Below, in pieces: positions 27,658 through 36,645 of a stretch of 64,000 bases of DNA (positions are counted from its first letter, which is position 1; every line of letters starts with the position of its first letter). Source of the DNA: Taishania pollutisoli (GTDB lineage Bacteria > Bacteroidota > Bacteroidia > Flavobacteriales_D > Crocinitomicaceae); contig NZ_JACVEL010000003.1 in the NCBI RefSeq assembly GCF_014518315.1, positions 62,001 through 126,000 of the forward strand, in the 5' to 3' direction. The position numbers and the translations under genes were made by a program. Below the pieces are notes generated by a model that ran no database searches, was not told where the DNA came from, and was given only the letters and a program-made list of their open reading frames with translations.

Positions 27658-28945
27658 ACTAACGTTTGGCGTTCTTATTATTTTTTTAATCGCTGCTGTC
27701 AGTTCTTTTGCACAGGTAGAAGATGCAAAACGGGTTGTCAAGCAATTGTGTTCTCCCGAATTTCACGGGAGGGGGTATGTCAATGGTGGCGATTCGATTG
27801 CTGCGGAATACATTGCCTCTGAGTTTCAAAAGGCCGGACTCCACAACCTGACCCCCGGCTATTTCCAGTATTTTTCCTTCCCGGTAAATACGTTCCCCGG
27901 AAAAGCGGAGTTTTTCGCCAACGGACAGAAGCTGGTAGTCGGCAAAGACATTATTGTTGATCCCGCGTCTCCTTCTTATGACGGACTGCTAAAGTATACC
28001 ATCCTTCCCGCATCTACTATTTTAGATGCCGACAAGGTGATTGAGAAACTGCAGCAAGCGATGTCCGGAGAAACCTGTAACAGCATCGCGATTGATTTTA
28101 GAAATGTACACCCGGACACCTTTAAAATCATTAAAGATTTTCAATACGAACTGGTACAATTTGTCCCCGTCATTATCATTACAGATAAAAACTTTGTCTG
28201 GTCAGTTGCCGATAAACAACTCGCCCATCCGATCTTTGAATTGCAGTCAGCGATCGCAGATGGCACTCCTATACAGGTAAAACTGGATGCGGTTCTAAAC
28301 AAAGAACACCGTACAAAAAATGTCATCGGATACCTTCCTTCCGCCAAAAACACAAAAAAAACCATTGTCTTCACTGCCCACTATGATCACCTGGGGCGAC
28401 TGGGACAGGAAACCTATTTCCCGGGGGCGAATGACAATGCCAGCGGGACAGCCATGTTGATTGCTCTTGCCAATTATTTCCGTCAGCACCCTGTTGATTA
28501 TAACATCCTGTTTATTGCTTTTGCAGGTGAGGAAATCGGACTGCTTGGCTCCAAGTACTATGTTGAAAACCCTGTCAAACCACTCAAAGAAATTTCCTTC
28601 CTGCTGAATCTGGACATCTTCGGGAGCGGTGAAGATGGTGTTACGGTCGTCAATGGAAGTGTTTTCCTGGAGCATTTTGACCTGTTGACAGCTATCAATG
28701 AAGAAAAACAACTGCTGACCCAAATCAAATCGAGGGGATACGCAGCCAATTCCGATCATTATTGGTTTACAGATGCCGGCGTTCCTTCATTTTTCATTTA
28801 TACAATGGGATTAAACCGCCACTATCATGACACCTCCGACACATTCGAAAATTTGTCCTTTGCGGAAGTCAATGACCTGACAACACTTCTTGCTACTTTC
28901 ATCGAGCGGTTAGATACTGTAAAAATCGGTAAGAAGAAGAAGTAA
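27617..28945 (+). CDS. Secreted M28-family zinc metallopeptidase
   Basis: Predicted aminopeptidase with two zinc ions, acting in the periplasm or outside. The zinc and catalytic residues of M28 are visible: H in TAHYDHLG, bridging D in GANDNASGTAM, catalytic EE in FAGEEIGLLGS, D in LNLDIFGSG, and H in GLNRHYHDTSDTFENL. A signal peptide region (HKLTFGVLIIFLIAAVSSFAQ) precedes the mature part, but no ATG or GTG lies just before it; I propose the TTG at 27617, giving about 442 residues and overlapping the previous gene by 41 bp. The frame is open to an ATG at 27458, which is unlikely to be the start. Confidence 0.85.
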   Translation: MKNLYKNSVAVTHKLTFGVLIIFLIAAVSSFAQVEDAKRVVKQLCSPEFHGRGYVNGGDSIAAEYIASEFQKAGLHNLTPGYFQYFSFPVNTFPGKAEFFANGQKLVVGKDIIVDPASPSYDGLLKYTILPASTILDADKVIEKLQQAMSGETCNSIAIDFRNVHPDTFKIIKDFQYELVQFVPVIIITDKNFVWSVADKQLAHPIFELQSAIADGTPIQVKLDAVLNKEHRTKNVIGYLPSAKNTKKTIVFTAHYDHLGRLGQETYFPGANDNASGTAMLIALANYFRQHPVDYNILFIAFAGEEIGLLGSKYYVENPVKPLKEISFLLNLDIFGSGEDGVTVVNGSVFLEHFDLLTAINEEKQLLTQIKSRGYAANSDHYWFTDAGVPSFFIYTMGLNRHYHDTSDTFENLSFAEVNDLTTLLATFIERLDTVKIGKKKK

Positions 28946-29004
28946 CCGATCTGCTCTCTCCTGCGCCGTAATCTCGCGCACGCAAAAAATAAATCTATTT
29001 TTCT

Positions 29005-29035
29005 TTGTTCATATACCACAAAAAAGGTATTTTTG
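29005..29035 (+). promoter_or_regulatory. Promoter of the suf operon (TTG-N20-TATTTTTG)
   Basis: TTG at 29005-29007 and TATTTTTG at 29028-29035 match the Bacteroidota -33/-7 consensus (TTG, TAnnTTTG) with a 20-nt spacer. The expected start of transcription is near 29042, giving a leader of about 50 nt before the first ATG at 29092. A purine-rich GAGGGG lies 6 nt before that ATG. Confidence 0.65.
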
Positions 29036-29039
29036 TGGT
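29015..29039. promoter_or_regulatory. Candidate operator palindrome over the suf promoter
   Basis: A perfect 10-bp inverted repeat, ACCACAAAAA (29015-29024) and TTTTTGTGGT (29030-29039), spaced by 5 nt, covers the -7 element and start region of the suf promoter. Its symmetry and placement fit a repressor site; the regulator is unknown. Confidence 0.5.
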
Positions 29040-29091
29040 GAATTTTACGGTTATTTATATTTAATCTAAATAATTAGATATTAGAGGGGTT

Positions 29092-29415
29092 ATGATTACG
29101 GTTACAGAAAACGCTAAAAATCAAGCGATTCGTTTGATGAGCGAAGACGGAAAGGATGGGTATTTCATCCGTGTCGGCGTAGAAGGTGGCGGATGCTCCG
29201 GTTTGCGCTATCAATTAACGTTTGACAATCAGGAAACAGAAAACGATAAAAGTTTTGAGGACAACGGAATCAAGGTTGTTGTGGATAAAAAAAGTTTTCT
29301 CTACCTCGTTGGAACTACACTTGATTTTTCAGGTGGTTTGAACGGTAAGGGGTTTATTTTTTCAAACCCGAATGCAGAACGTACGTGCGGTTGTGGAGAG
29401 TCGTTTTCTCTCTAA
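29092..29415 (+). CDS. Iron-sulfur cluster assembly A-type carrier (HesB/IscA family)
   Basis: Carries newly built Fe-S clusters to target proteins. The 107-residue protein has the three conserved cysteines: one in GGGCSGLRY (about 36) and the C-terminal CGC of ERTCGCGESF (about 101-103). First gene of the suf cluster, 42 bp before the sufB ATG and directly behind the promoter at 29005. SufA or IscA function cannot be separated by sequence; the SUF context favours SufA. Confidence 0.93.
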   Translation: MITVTENAKNQAIRLMSEDGKDGYFIRVGVEGGGCSGLRYQLTFDNQETENDKSFEDNGIKVVVDKKSFLYLVGTTLDFSGGLNGKGFIFSNPNAERTCGCGESFSL

Positions 29416-29457
29416 GAGTTGAAAAAGAAGCAAACGTGCTTCACTGATAAATGTAGT

Positions 29458-30903
29458 ATGGGATATACAGAAAATGAATTAGCTGAAGATCTGAAGAACC
29501 AGGAATATAAATTTGGTTTTACAACAGATATAGAGTCAGATAAGGCGCCAAAAGGGTTAAATGAAGACATCATCCGGTTGATTTCTTCGAAAAAAAATGA
29601 ACCTGAATGGTTATTGGAATACCGTTTGAATGCGTTCAAAATCTGGCAGGGGATGACTGAGCCTGAGTGGGCGCATGTAAGGTATGAAAAACCCGACTTT
29701 CAGGCAATTACCTATTATGCGGCGCCGAAACAAACAAAAAAATACGAGTCGTGGGATGACGTGGATCCGGAATTGAAAGAAACCATGAAAAAACTGGGGA
29801 TTTCAATGGAAGAACAAAAGCGTCTTACAGGCGTAGCCGTTGATTTCGTTATGGACTCTGTTTCTGTTGCTACTTCATTCAAAGAAAAGCTAAAAGAACT
29901 GGGAATCATTTTCTGTTCATTCTCCGATGCCGTTCAGGAATACCCGGATTTGGTGAAAAAATATATGGGGACAGTTGTTCCGACAACAGACAATTTCTAC
30001 GCGGCATTAAACTCAGCTGTATTCACTGACGGTTCATTTTGTTATATTCCAAAGGGAGTAAGATGCCCGATGGAATTGTCTACTTATTTCCGGATCAATG
30101 AAGGAGGGACCGGACAGTTTGAGCGCACATTGGTTGTTGCAGACGAAGGTTCTTATGTTTCTTACCTGGAAGGTTGTACTGCTCCGCAGCGGGATGAAAA
30201 TCAGCTACACGCAGCAGTTGTTGAGCTGATTGCACTCGAAAATGCAGAAATCAAGTATTCAACAGTTCAAAACTGGTATCCGGGAGACAAAGAAGGGAAA
30301 GGAGGTGTCTTTAACTTCGTAACGAAACGCGGAATGTGCGAACGCAATTCCAAAATTTCCTGGACACAGGTTGAAACCGGATCAGCAGTTACCTGGAAGT
30401 ATCCGTCTTGTATTCTGAAAGGAGACCATTCGGTAGGTGAATTTTATTCCGTTGCCGTTACCAATAATTTCCAACAGGCAGATACAGGTACAAAAATGAT
30501 TCACCTGGGGAAAAACACGAAAAGTACCATCATTTCGAAAGGAATCTCTGCAGGAAAATCACAAAACTCTTACCGCGGACTAGTTCAGATTCACAAAGGA
30601 GCGGAAAACGCCCGCAATTTTTCTCAGTGTGATTCACTGCTGATGACAGATGAATGCGGCGCGCACACTTTTCCGTACATTGAATGTAAAAACAGTACCG
30701 CGAAAATTGAGCATGAAGCAACGACGTCAAAAATCGGTGAAGACCAGATTTTCTATTGTTTGCAACGTGGTATTTCAGAAGAAAAGGCAATCAGCCTGAT
30801 CGTGAATGGGTATTGCAAAGATGTATTGAATCAATTGCCGATGGAATTTGCTGTGGAAGCACAGAAGTTGTTGGCTATCAGCCTGGAAAACTCGGTTGGG
30901 TAA
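29458..30903 (+). CDS. sufB: Fe-S cluster assembly scaffold SufB
   Basis: Part of the SufBCD complex that assembles Fe-S clusters. The product is 481 residues from the ATG at 29458 ([20 protein letters not shown]); a TTG 13 codons upstream is the first in-frame alternative. Recognisable family segments: [79 protein letters not shown] and the C-terminal [20 protein letters not shown]. The second gene of the operon. Confidence 0.96.
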   Translation: MGYTENELAEDLKNQEYKFGFTTDIESDKAPKGLNEDIIRLISSKKNEPEWLLEYRLNAFKIWQGMTEPEWAHVRYEKPDFQAITYYAAPKQTKKYESWDDVDPELKETMKKLGISMEEQKRLTGVAVDFVMDSVSVATSFKEKLKELGIIFCSFSDAVQEYPDLVKKYMGTVVPTTDNFYAALNSAVFTDGSFCYIPKGVRCPMELSTYFRINEGGTGQFERTLVVADEGSYVSYLEGCTAPQRDENQLHAAVVELIALENAEIKYSTVQNWYPGDKEGKGGVFNFVTKRGMCERNSKISWTQVETGSAVTWKYPSCILKGDHSVGEFYSVAVTNNFQQADTGTKMIHLGKNTKSTIISKGISAGKSQNSYRGLVQIHKGAENARNFSQCDSLLMTDECGAHTFPYIECKNSTAKIEHEATTSKIGEDQIFYCLQRGISEEKAISLIVNGYCKDVLNQLPMEFAVEAQKLLAISLENSVG

Positions 30904-30979
30904 TTAATTTTGAAGGAAAAATAAGAAATAAACTCAGGTTGCAGGCATCAACGAATCTGCAATTTGTAATTTGCAACAT

Positions 30980-31738
30980 ATGATTAAAATAGAAAACTTA
31001 CACGCCTCTATTGATGGCAAAGAGATATTAAAAGGATTGAACCTGGAAGTAAAAGCGGGAGAAGTACATGCGATTATGGGGCCAAACGGTGCCGGGAAAT
31101 CTACGTTGGCATCTGTTCTGGCAGGACGTGAAGAATATGAAATTACAGCAGGATCCGTTGATTTTAACGGTACAGATTTATTGGAATTGAGTACGGAGGA
31201 TCGTGCACGTGAAGGGTTGTTTTTAGCGTTTCAGTATCCGGTAGAAATTCCGGGTGTTTCCAATATCAATTTCCTGCGCACAGCGTTGAATGAAATTCGC
31301 GAATACAGAGGAGAAGAAGCTGTTTCTGCAAAGGATTTCATGGCAATGGTAAAAGAAAAATCAAAGTTGGTGGAACTGGACTCTAAACTGGCGAACCGTT
31401 CCGTGAATGAAGGATTTTCCGGAGGAGAAAAGAAACGAAATGAAATTTTCCAAATGGCCATGCTGGAACCGAAACTGGCCATTCTGGATGAAACAGATTC
31501 CGGGTTGGACATTGATGCACTGCGGATTGTTGCGGGGGGTGTGAATGCCTTGAAAAGTGATCAGAATGCAACGATTGTCATTACACATTATCAGCGCTTG
31601 CTGGATTACATCGTTCCTGATTTTGTGCACGTACTTTACAATGGAAAAATTGTAAAATCCGGGCCGAAAGAATTGGCGTTGGAGTTGGAGGAAAAAGGGT
31701 ACGACTGGATTAAAGCTGAATTGGGAGAAACGGTTTAA
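30980..31738 (+). CDS. sufC: Fe-S cluster assembly ATPase SufC
   Basis: ABC-type ATPase of the SufBCD complex that drives conformational change for cluster assembly. The product is 252 residues from the ATG at 30980. Walker A is GPNGAGKST (about 35), the ABC signature is FSGGEKKRNEI (about 142), Walker B is LAILDETDSGLDIDAL (about 165), with the H-loop histidine in IVITHYQRLL. The deviation to DETDSGLD is typical of SufC. It lies 76 bp after sufB and 27 bp before sufD. Confidence 0.97.
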   Translation: MIKIENLHASIDGKEILKGLNLEVKAGEVHAIMGPNGAGKSTLASVLAGREEYEITAGSVDFNGTDLLELSTEDRAREGLFLAFQYPVEIPGVSNINFLRTALNEIREYRGEEAVSAKDFMAMVKEKSKLVELDSKLANRSVNEGFSGGEKKRNEIFQMAMLEPKLAILDETDSGLDIDALRIVAGGVNALKSDQNATIVITHYQRLLDYIVPDFVHVLYNGKIVKSGPKELALELEEKGYDWIKAELGETV

Positions 31739-31765
31739 GAACGGTTTTCCAAAAAGAAATACACA

Positions 31766-33028
31766 ATGACTGAAGTTATTCAAGAAAGCAAAATCGCGAA
31801 ATTCAGAGAGGGGTTGCCAAAAACACGTCTCCCGTTTCGTGAAAACATATTGAAAACAGCGGAAAATACGCTTTCCACACTTGATTTCCCGACAACAAGA
31901 AACGAGCGCTGGAAGTACACACGCGTTGCTAAAATTGCCACTAAATCATTCACCGCAAAGGAAGGAATCATCGGAACCTTGCACCTTCCTGTTGCAGATG
32001 CCTATACCATTGTTTTCGTCAATGGATTCTACAACCAGGAGTTGTCTTCATCAGAGAGCCCTGAAGGAGTAACGATCACCGCATTATCATCAGCAACTGA
32101 AGCAACTGAATTATTGGGAAAAAATGTACGCGTAGATACTGCTGTTTTTCCTGCATTGAATACGCTTCATGCAACAGATGGAGCATACGTGCATCTGAAG
32201 GCAAAGACCATCGTTGAAAAACCAATTCAGATCGTTCACGTTTTAACGGGAGAGCATACTATTGCCACAACACGAAATGTGATCGTAAGTGAACGTTTTT
32301 CAGAAGCTGAAATCGTACAGGTGTTCCTGGCCGGGAATGCAACTGAATCGTTTTCAAACAACGTGACGGAAATTTTCGTAGAAGAAAATGCAACCCTGTC
32401 GTTTGATAAATTACAAAATGAAACGGAAGGAAACTTCCATATCTCAACGGAGCACGTCAAACAAGCTGCACATTCCAATTTCAAGATCAATACCATTACA
32501 CTGAACGGAGGATTGGTTCGCAATGACCTGTTCATCGACGTGGAAGGGGAAAATGTGGAAACACACCTCAACGGAACGTATGTTCTGAAAGGAAATCAGC
32601 ACGTAGATAACCACACAACGGTTGACCATTTGAAGCCGAATTGTGAATCCAACGAACTGTACAAAGGTGTCGTTGATGAAAGCGCAACAGCGGTATTCAA
32701 CGGAAAAGTTTTTGTTCGGAAAGATGCGCAAAAAATCAACGCATACCAATCCAACGGAAATGTATTGTTGTCCGATACTGCTTCGGTCAATTCGAAACCG
32801 GAACTGGAAATTTATGCAGACGATGTGAAATGTTCGCACGGCTCAACAACCGGACAGTTGGACGAAGATGCTGTTTATTACCTGCGTGCACGCGGAATTT
32901 CTGAAAAATCAGCCAAGGCATTAATGGTCACGGCATTCATCGGAGATGTAATTGATAAAATTGACAACGAATCCGTTGTGGAATATGTACATGCTGCATT
33001 ACACGAACGATTCGGGTGGGATTTTTAA
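31766..33028 (+). CDS. sufD: Fe-S cluster assembly protein SufD
   Basis: Partner of SufB in the scaffold, forming the SufB-SufC2-SufD complex. The 420-residue protein has an N-terminal helical region (LPKTRLPFRENILKTAENTL), a long right-handed parallel beta-helix core (about 100-380) and the typical C-terminal helical segment (KCSHGSTTGQLDEDAVYYLR to AFIGDVIDKI). Last gene of the suf operon; a hairpin at 33040 follows. The usual SufS cysteine desulfurase gene is not next to it. Confidence 0.95.
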   Translation: MTEVIQESKIAKFREGLPKTRLPFRENILKTAENTLSTLDFPTTRNERWKYTRVAKIATKSFTAKEGIIGTLHLPVADAYTIVFVNGFYNQELSSSESPEGVTITALSSATEATELLGKNVRVDTAVFPALNTLHATDGAYVHLKAKTIVEKPIQIVHVLTGEHTIATTRNVIVSERFSEAEIVQVFLAGNATESFSNNVTEIFVEENATLSFDKLQNETEGNFHISTEHVKQAAHSNFKINTITLNGGLVRNDLFIDVEGENVETHLNGTYVLKGNQHVDNHTTVDHLKPNCESNELYKGVVDESATAVFNGKVFVRKDAQKINAYQSNGNVLLSDTASVNSKPELEIYADDVKCSHGSTTGQLDEDAVYYLRARGISEKSAKALMVTAFIGDVIDKIDNESVVEYVHAALHERFGWDF

Positions 33029-33039
33029 ACCAGGAAAGC

Positions 33040-33080
33040 AACAGGGTGTGCAGGTACCTGACATCCTGTTCTGTTCTTTT
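33040..33080 (+). terminator. Probable terminator of the suf operon
   Basis: A long palindrome (33040-33055 with 33056-33070, one bulge and one G-U pair) folds into a hairpin with a GTAC tetraloop, followed by a T-rich stretch (33076-33080). It starts 12 bp after the sufD stop. The T-run is short, so termination may be partial. Confidence 0.55.
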
Positions 33081-33237
33081 CATACCTATCTTTTTCAGAA
33101 GTAATTTATTTACTACTTTTCACCAATCTGGCGGCGTCATCCGCAAAAAAAACGCAACGTATAATCATACGTCTTGTTGGTTACATTTACGACTCTGCAA
33201 TGGGAGATATTCGCAAACTTATTCTCTGCTTGATGGT

Positions 33238-33264
33238 TTGTGAACCAAACAATTGTTATTTTTG
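33238..33264 (+). promoter_or_regulatory. Promoter of the antiporter gene (TTG-N16-TATTTTTG)
   Basis: TTG at 33238-33240 and TATTTTTG at 33257-33264 match the Bacteroidota promoter with a 16-nt spacer, slightly short. The start codon at 33287 lies 23 nt downstream of the -7 element. Confidence 0.45.
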
Positions 33265-33286
33265 ATTTGTTTTTAATTTCCCGTTT

Positions 33287-34300
33287 ATGGATAGTTTACT
33301 GCTAAATATATCCTTATTTTGCGTGTCAGGTATCATCATTTGGTATTGCTCAAACAAGCTTTCAGACATTGTTGATTATGTTGATGACAGATTTAAGTTA
33401 GGTGCAGCTTTTGGTGGTACAATCATTTTGTCTATTGCTACAAATCTTCCTGAACTTGCAATTGTTGTGCAGGGTGTTTTACAGCAGGATACCTCTCTGG
33501 CGATCGGAAATATTTTAGGTGGTATTGCATTGCAAACAATCTTACTGAGCCTGTTTGATTTTGCTTCCGGAAAAAATGAACAGCGACCGTTTTCCACGCT
33601 GGTCGGACATCCCGTTTCTATTTTACAAGGCGTTTTTTTAGTTTCGATTTTGGCTTTCGTTATTATGGGCACACAGTTCAACAAAACCAAAATCAGTCCT
33701 GATTTTCCAGTTGCTGAAATCTTTATTTTTATCTTTTGGCTGCTTAGCTTGTACTTACTTCATAAAGGAAAAAAGACAATCGGTACTCCTCCCGCAACAG
33801 AGATCAACGAAAAAGTAATTGGCATTCAACTTACACCGACAAAAGCGCTGATTTTACTCGCTGTTTTGAGTACATGTATCCTCATTTTTGGTTACTTGCT
33901 TGGAGTCACAAGTGATGCGCTGGCCAATCACTATCATATAGACGGTGTTATTTTTGGTGCAACCATATTGGCATTTGTCACAAGTTTACCTGAAATATCC
34001 GGAGGCCTGGCTTTTATCAAACAGAAAAGCTACCAACCCATTATAAGCGATATATTTGGAGGAAATGCATTCCTTCCGGTATTATTCCTTATCGCTTCCA
34101 TTATCAATCACAACACCTTACTCCCGGACGCAGGGCATTCGGATATCTACCTGACAGCATTATCAATTATTTTAACCTGTATCTACTTAATCGGGATACT
34201 TTTAAAACCCAAAAAACGAATACTGGGTATGGGAATCGATTCCTGGTTTGCCTTCATTATTTACATAATTGGAATCATCTGTATAACAATTGTTGCCTGA
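33287..34300 (+). CDS. Sodium/calcium exchanger family cation antiporter
   Basis: Inner-membrane CaCA-superfamily exchanger. The 337-residue protein has about ten hydrophobic segments and two alpha repeats in opposite halves: GAAFGGTIILSIATNLPELA with GNILGGIALQT near residues 43-85, and GVIFGATILAFVTSLPEISG with DIFGGNAFLP near 218-262. The conserved Glu of each repeat (NLPE and SLPE) is present; the first repeat has GNILGGIA where many exchangers have GNxxGSN. Ion selectivity cannot be told from sequence. Confidence 0.85.
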   Translation: MDSLLLNISLFCVSGIIIWYCSNKLSDIVDYVDDRFKLGAAFGGTIILSIATNLPELAIVVQGVLQQDTSLAIGNILGGIALQTILLSLFDFASGKNEQRPFSTLVGHPVSILQGVFLVSILAFVIMGTQFNKTKISPDFPVAEIFIFIFWLLSLYLLHKGKKTIGTPPATEINEKVIGIQLTPTKALILLAVLSTCILIFGYLLGVTSDALANHYHIDGVIFGATILAFVTSLPEISGGLAFIKQKSYQPIISDIFGGNAFLPVLFLIASIINHNTLLPDAGHSDIYLTALSIILTCIYLIGILLKPKKRILGMGIDSWFAFIIYIIGIICITIVA

Positions 34301-34339
34301 GATGAATAACTGAATTCCGTTTAAAAAATACTTTTTCGC

Positions 34340-34642
34340 CTACAACTCCCCGTCTCTGAATTTTCTTCTCCACTCCATCTTCTCCTGTTCCCGCTCAATC
34401 AATAAGCGAGCGATGATTTCTCCGGCAGAAACCGTTCCGGATGCATCTGCAAGGGCGGCCCTTACTTTTGATTCCGAAACATCCATGCGGTACAAAATAG
34501 AAACCAGTTGATTAAAATCGGAAAGGACAAGCTCATTGAGATAAGCACTCAGCTCAGCAAATAAATCAACCTGTTCAGATCGGATCAATGTGTCCGGTAA
34601 GCCAACAATTGTGGCTACTGCAATGTGTGATTCATTCTTCAT
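34340..34642 (-). CDS. Small conserved protein of unknown function
   Basis: The 100-residue acidic, helical protein has no signal peptide. It begins MKNESHIAVATIVGLPDTLI and ends in a charged helix (IARLLIEREQEKMEWRRKF). It lies 37 bp downstream of the LETM1-like gene on the same strand, probably in one transcript. The pattern SKVRAALADASGTVSAGEII recalls small uncharacterised flavobacterial proteins (memory only). Function unknown. Confidence 0.65.
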   Translation of the reverse strand: MKNESHIAVATIVGLPDTLIRSEQVDLFAELSAYLNELVLSDFNQLVSILYRMDVSESKVRAALADASGTVSAGEIIARLLIEREQEKMEWRRKFRDGEL

Positions 34643-34679
34643 TTCCGATATTTTACCCCCCTCATCCGGAATACCTCCC

Positions 34680-35933
34680 TTATTTATCTACTTCATTATC
34701 CCGGAATGCAGAAGGAATCAATGTGGGAAGTACTTTCAAGATCAACGGCAACAAAATCGCTCCTCCGGGAAGCATAAAGATCGCGAGGGCAGGCATGGAT
34801 TTTACAATGTCCATAAATTGCATTTTAACTTTTTCCTTTTCTTCGGAAGTCAGTTCCTGCGTAGCAGATTTTTTGATCAGGCCAACAAGTTCTTTGCTTT
34901 GAGAAAGTTCTACCGCCAGTTTATCTTTATTTCTGAGAATCACCTTTGTCCACCGGGAGGAAAGGCTTCCGTACACTTTCTCATATACATTTTTATTGCT
35001 GAGAAAACTGTTTTTTATATCGCTGTACAGCAGGAAATGTTCAATGATTGCCATGGATTCCTCCATGTCATAATCTTCCAATTCCAGTTCCCGCGACAAG
35101 CCATTGATAAACTCCATTTCCGTTTCTTCAACCTCATGATTTCCAAAGATGGTCAGCAGCGATAAATCGAGTAAAAACCGGCAGAACAGTTTGTCATTTT
35201 TCGGTAGATCCGTAAAGGAAGCATATCCTGCACCATGCTTGAGGTGGTACAACGCATTTTCTTTGTATTCTCCTTCCAGGTTAGCAGAAGAAAGGAATAC
35301 GTTGAACATGGATTGTTCTTTTTCATCGACCAAACCATCCGAACCGGCTGCCAGCAAAATAGCGATCAGTGAATTGTATGCGTATTCTGAGTAACTTCGT
35401 AATGCTTCGTGATCGTCATCATTCAAAAAGCGGTCAAACAAAATGACATCCAGGTAGACAAACACATTGCTCATGGTTTTAAACCACCAGCGGTTGTCAA
35501 AAATTCCCTTTGAGACATCAATGCGTTTTGAAAAAATATTTTCCAGCCGTGTAATCTTATCTTCTTTTACCCAGAACAAAAGCCAGCTTTGAATGCTTTT
35601 GCTGTTGTATTTTGAATAATAGGTATACAATGAATCGATAAAATCCGCTTTTAGGGTTGGTGGGGTTCCGTTTTTTTGAATATAGACCAACAACAATGTT
35701 TCAAACAACAAAAACTTCAGTTTTTCATCATCTGTCCATCTTGAACTGTCCTCCTTGTTAAAAAACAAAAACCGGGAGGCATATCCGAAAACAATTCCTG
35801 TTTTCCCGCTCAACAAGTGCAAATGATGCTGAGCAGTAATTCCATTCATGTGCGCATAGTTCAAAGATACTTCTCCCTCTTCAATCAAAGAAAAGTACTT
35901 GTTTATCCACCCCTTAGAGCCTGGTAACAACAT
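34680..35933 (-). CDS. LETM1-like membrane-associated protein
   Basis: The 417-residue protein is mostly helical and soluble, with a hydrophobic segment near the C-terminus (about 387-412: MPALAIFMLPGGAILLPLIL then KVLPTLIPSAFRDNE). This segment resembles the LETM1 core (the GGxxLLP-type stretch); proteins of this kind in Bacteroidota are annotated LETM1-related. The N-terminal start (MLLPGSKGWINKYF) is supported by a TAAATTTG element 23 nt upstream. Cellular role unknown; ion transport would be speculative for the bacterial form. Confidence 0.75.
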   Translation of the reverse strand: MLLPGSKGWINKYFSLIEEGEVSLNYAHMNGITAQHHLHLLSGKTGIVFGYASRFLFFNKEDSSRWTDDEKLKFLLFETLLLVYIQKNGTPPTLKADFIDSLYTYYSKYNSKSIQSWLLFWVKEDKITRLENIFSKRIDVSKGIFDNRWWFKTMSNVFVYLDVILFDRFLNDDDHEALRSYSEYAYNSLIAILLAAGSDGLVDEKEQSMFNVFLSSANLEGEYKENALYHLKHGAGYASFTDLPKNDKLFCRFLLDLSLLTIFGNHEVEETEMEFINGLSRELELEDYDMEESMAIIEHFLLYSDIKNSFLSNKNVYEKVYGSLSSRWTKVILRNKDKLAVELSQSKELVGLIKKSATQELTSEEKEKVKMQFMDIVKSMPALAIFMLPGGAILLPLILKVLPTLIPSAFRDNEVDK

Positions 35934-35955
35934 GTGTTTCTAACTTTTTCCGTTG

Positions 35956-35963
35956 CAAATTTA
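35956..35963 (-). promoter_or_regulatory. Putative -7 element for the LETM1-like gene
   Basis: The minus strand reads TAAATTTG (TAnnTTTG) 23 nt upstream of the ATG at 35933. Confidence 0.38.
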
Positions 35964-35992
35964 GGACTTATATTTACAGCTGCGCTATCTAA

Positions 35993-36637
35993 TTATCTCT
36001 TTTTCGGTAAAATATCTTCTGTTGTTCCAAAGTAACTGTCCATCACTTCCAGGATCGATTCATAGGTGTTGGAACGGATTTTATCCAGTTTGGACTTTTT
36101 AAACCATTTCACCTTGGTAATTCCTTCTTCTTCCTGTGGAATTAACACCTCATCACCAGAATAAGTCATTCCGTACCAGGATGTTTTTTTCAGGGTTAAT
36201 TTGTTTTTTCCTTTGTGGTTATCCCGATACGTGTGGTAAGTTTCACAAATAAATTGTTCTATCACAGGACCGGAAATTCCGCATTCTTCCTCTATTTCCC
36301 GAATAGCTCCCGTTTGCGGGTCTTCTGTCTTCGTTAACTTTCCCTTCGGAATGTCCCACTTTCCAAAGCGTTTAATAAACAAAAACTCTTCTCCTTTTCT
36401 GACAATACCGCCGGCTGCATAGATCATGGCATATTTTGCAAACAAGCGTTTAAATTCTGTTTCCGGAGACGTGGTCAGTAAAACAATCGGGGTCTTGGGA
36501 GAGTTTTTTTCAAAAAGAGGAAATACATCTTTTTCAATGGAGTGAATGCTCTCGGAAAACAATAGTTTGCTGTCAAATGCGAAGGTGTTTTTTTCGCAAA
36601 TAATTATCGGTCTATTTTCAACAAAAACTTTGTACAT
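35993..36637 (-). CDS. NUDIX hydrolase with an N-terminal extension
   Basis: The 214-residue protein has a complete Nudix box near residues 112-134 (GKLTKTEDPQTGAIREIEEE then CGI), so it should hydrolyse a nucleoside-diphosphate-linked substrate. About 70 residues (MYKVFVENRPIIICEKN onwards) precede the Nudix fold and form a separate small domain. Substrate unknown. Its ATG at 36637 lies 8 bp from the ATG of divergent pyrE, so each gene's promoter must overlap the other gene or give almost no leader. Confidence 0.88.
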   Translation of the reverse strand: MYKVFVENRPIIICEKNTFAFDSKLLFSESIHSIEKDVFPLFEKNSPKTPIVLLTTSPETEFKRLFAKYAMIYAAGGIVRKGEEFLFIKRFGKWDIPKGKLTKTEDPQTGAIREIEEECGISGPVIEQFICETYHTYRDNHKGKNKLTLKKTSWYGMTYSGDEVLIPQEEEGITKVKWFKKSKLDKIRSNTYESILEVMDSYFGTTEDILPKKR

Positions 36638-36640
36638 TTG
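36633..36640 (+). promoter_or_regulatory. Putative -7 element for pyrE, abutting the start codon
   Basis: TACATTTG matches TAnnTTTG and ends 5 nt before the pyrE ATG at 36646. If used, transcription would start at or within a few nt of the ATG, giving a leaderless mRNA. The element also includes the start codon of the divergent NUDIX gene. Confidence 0.42.
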
Positions 36641-36645
36641 TCGCT

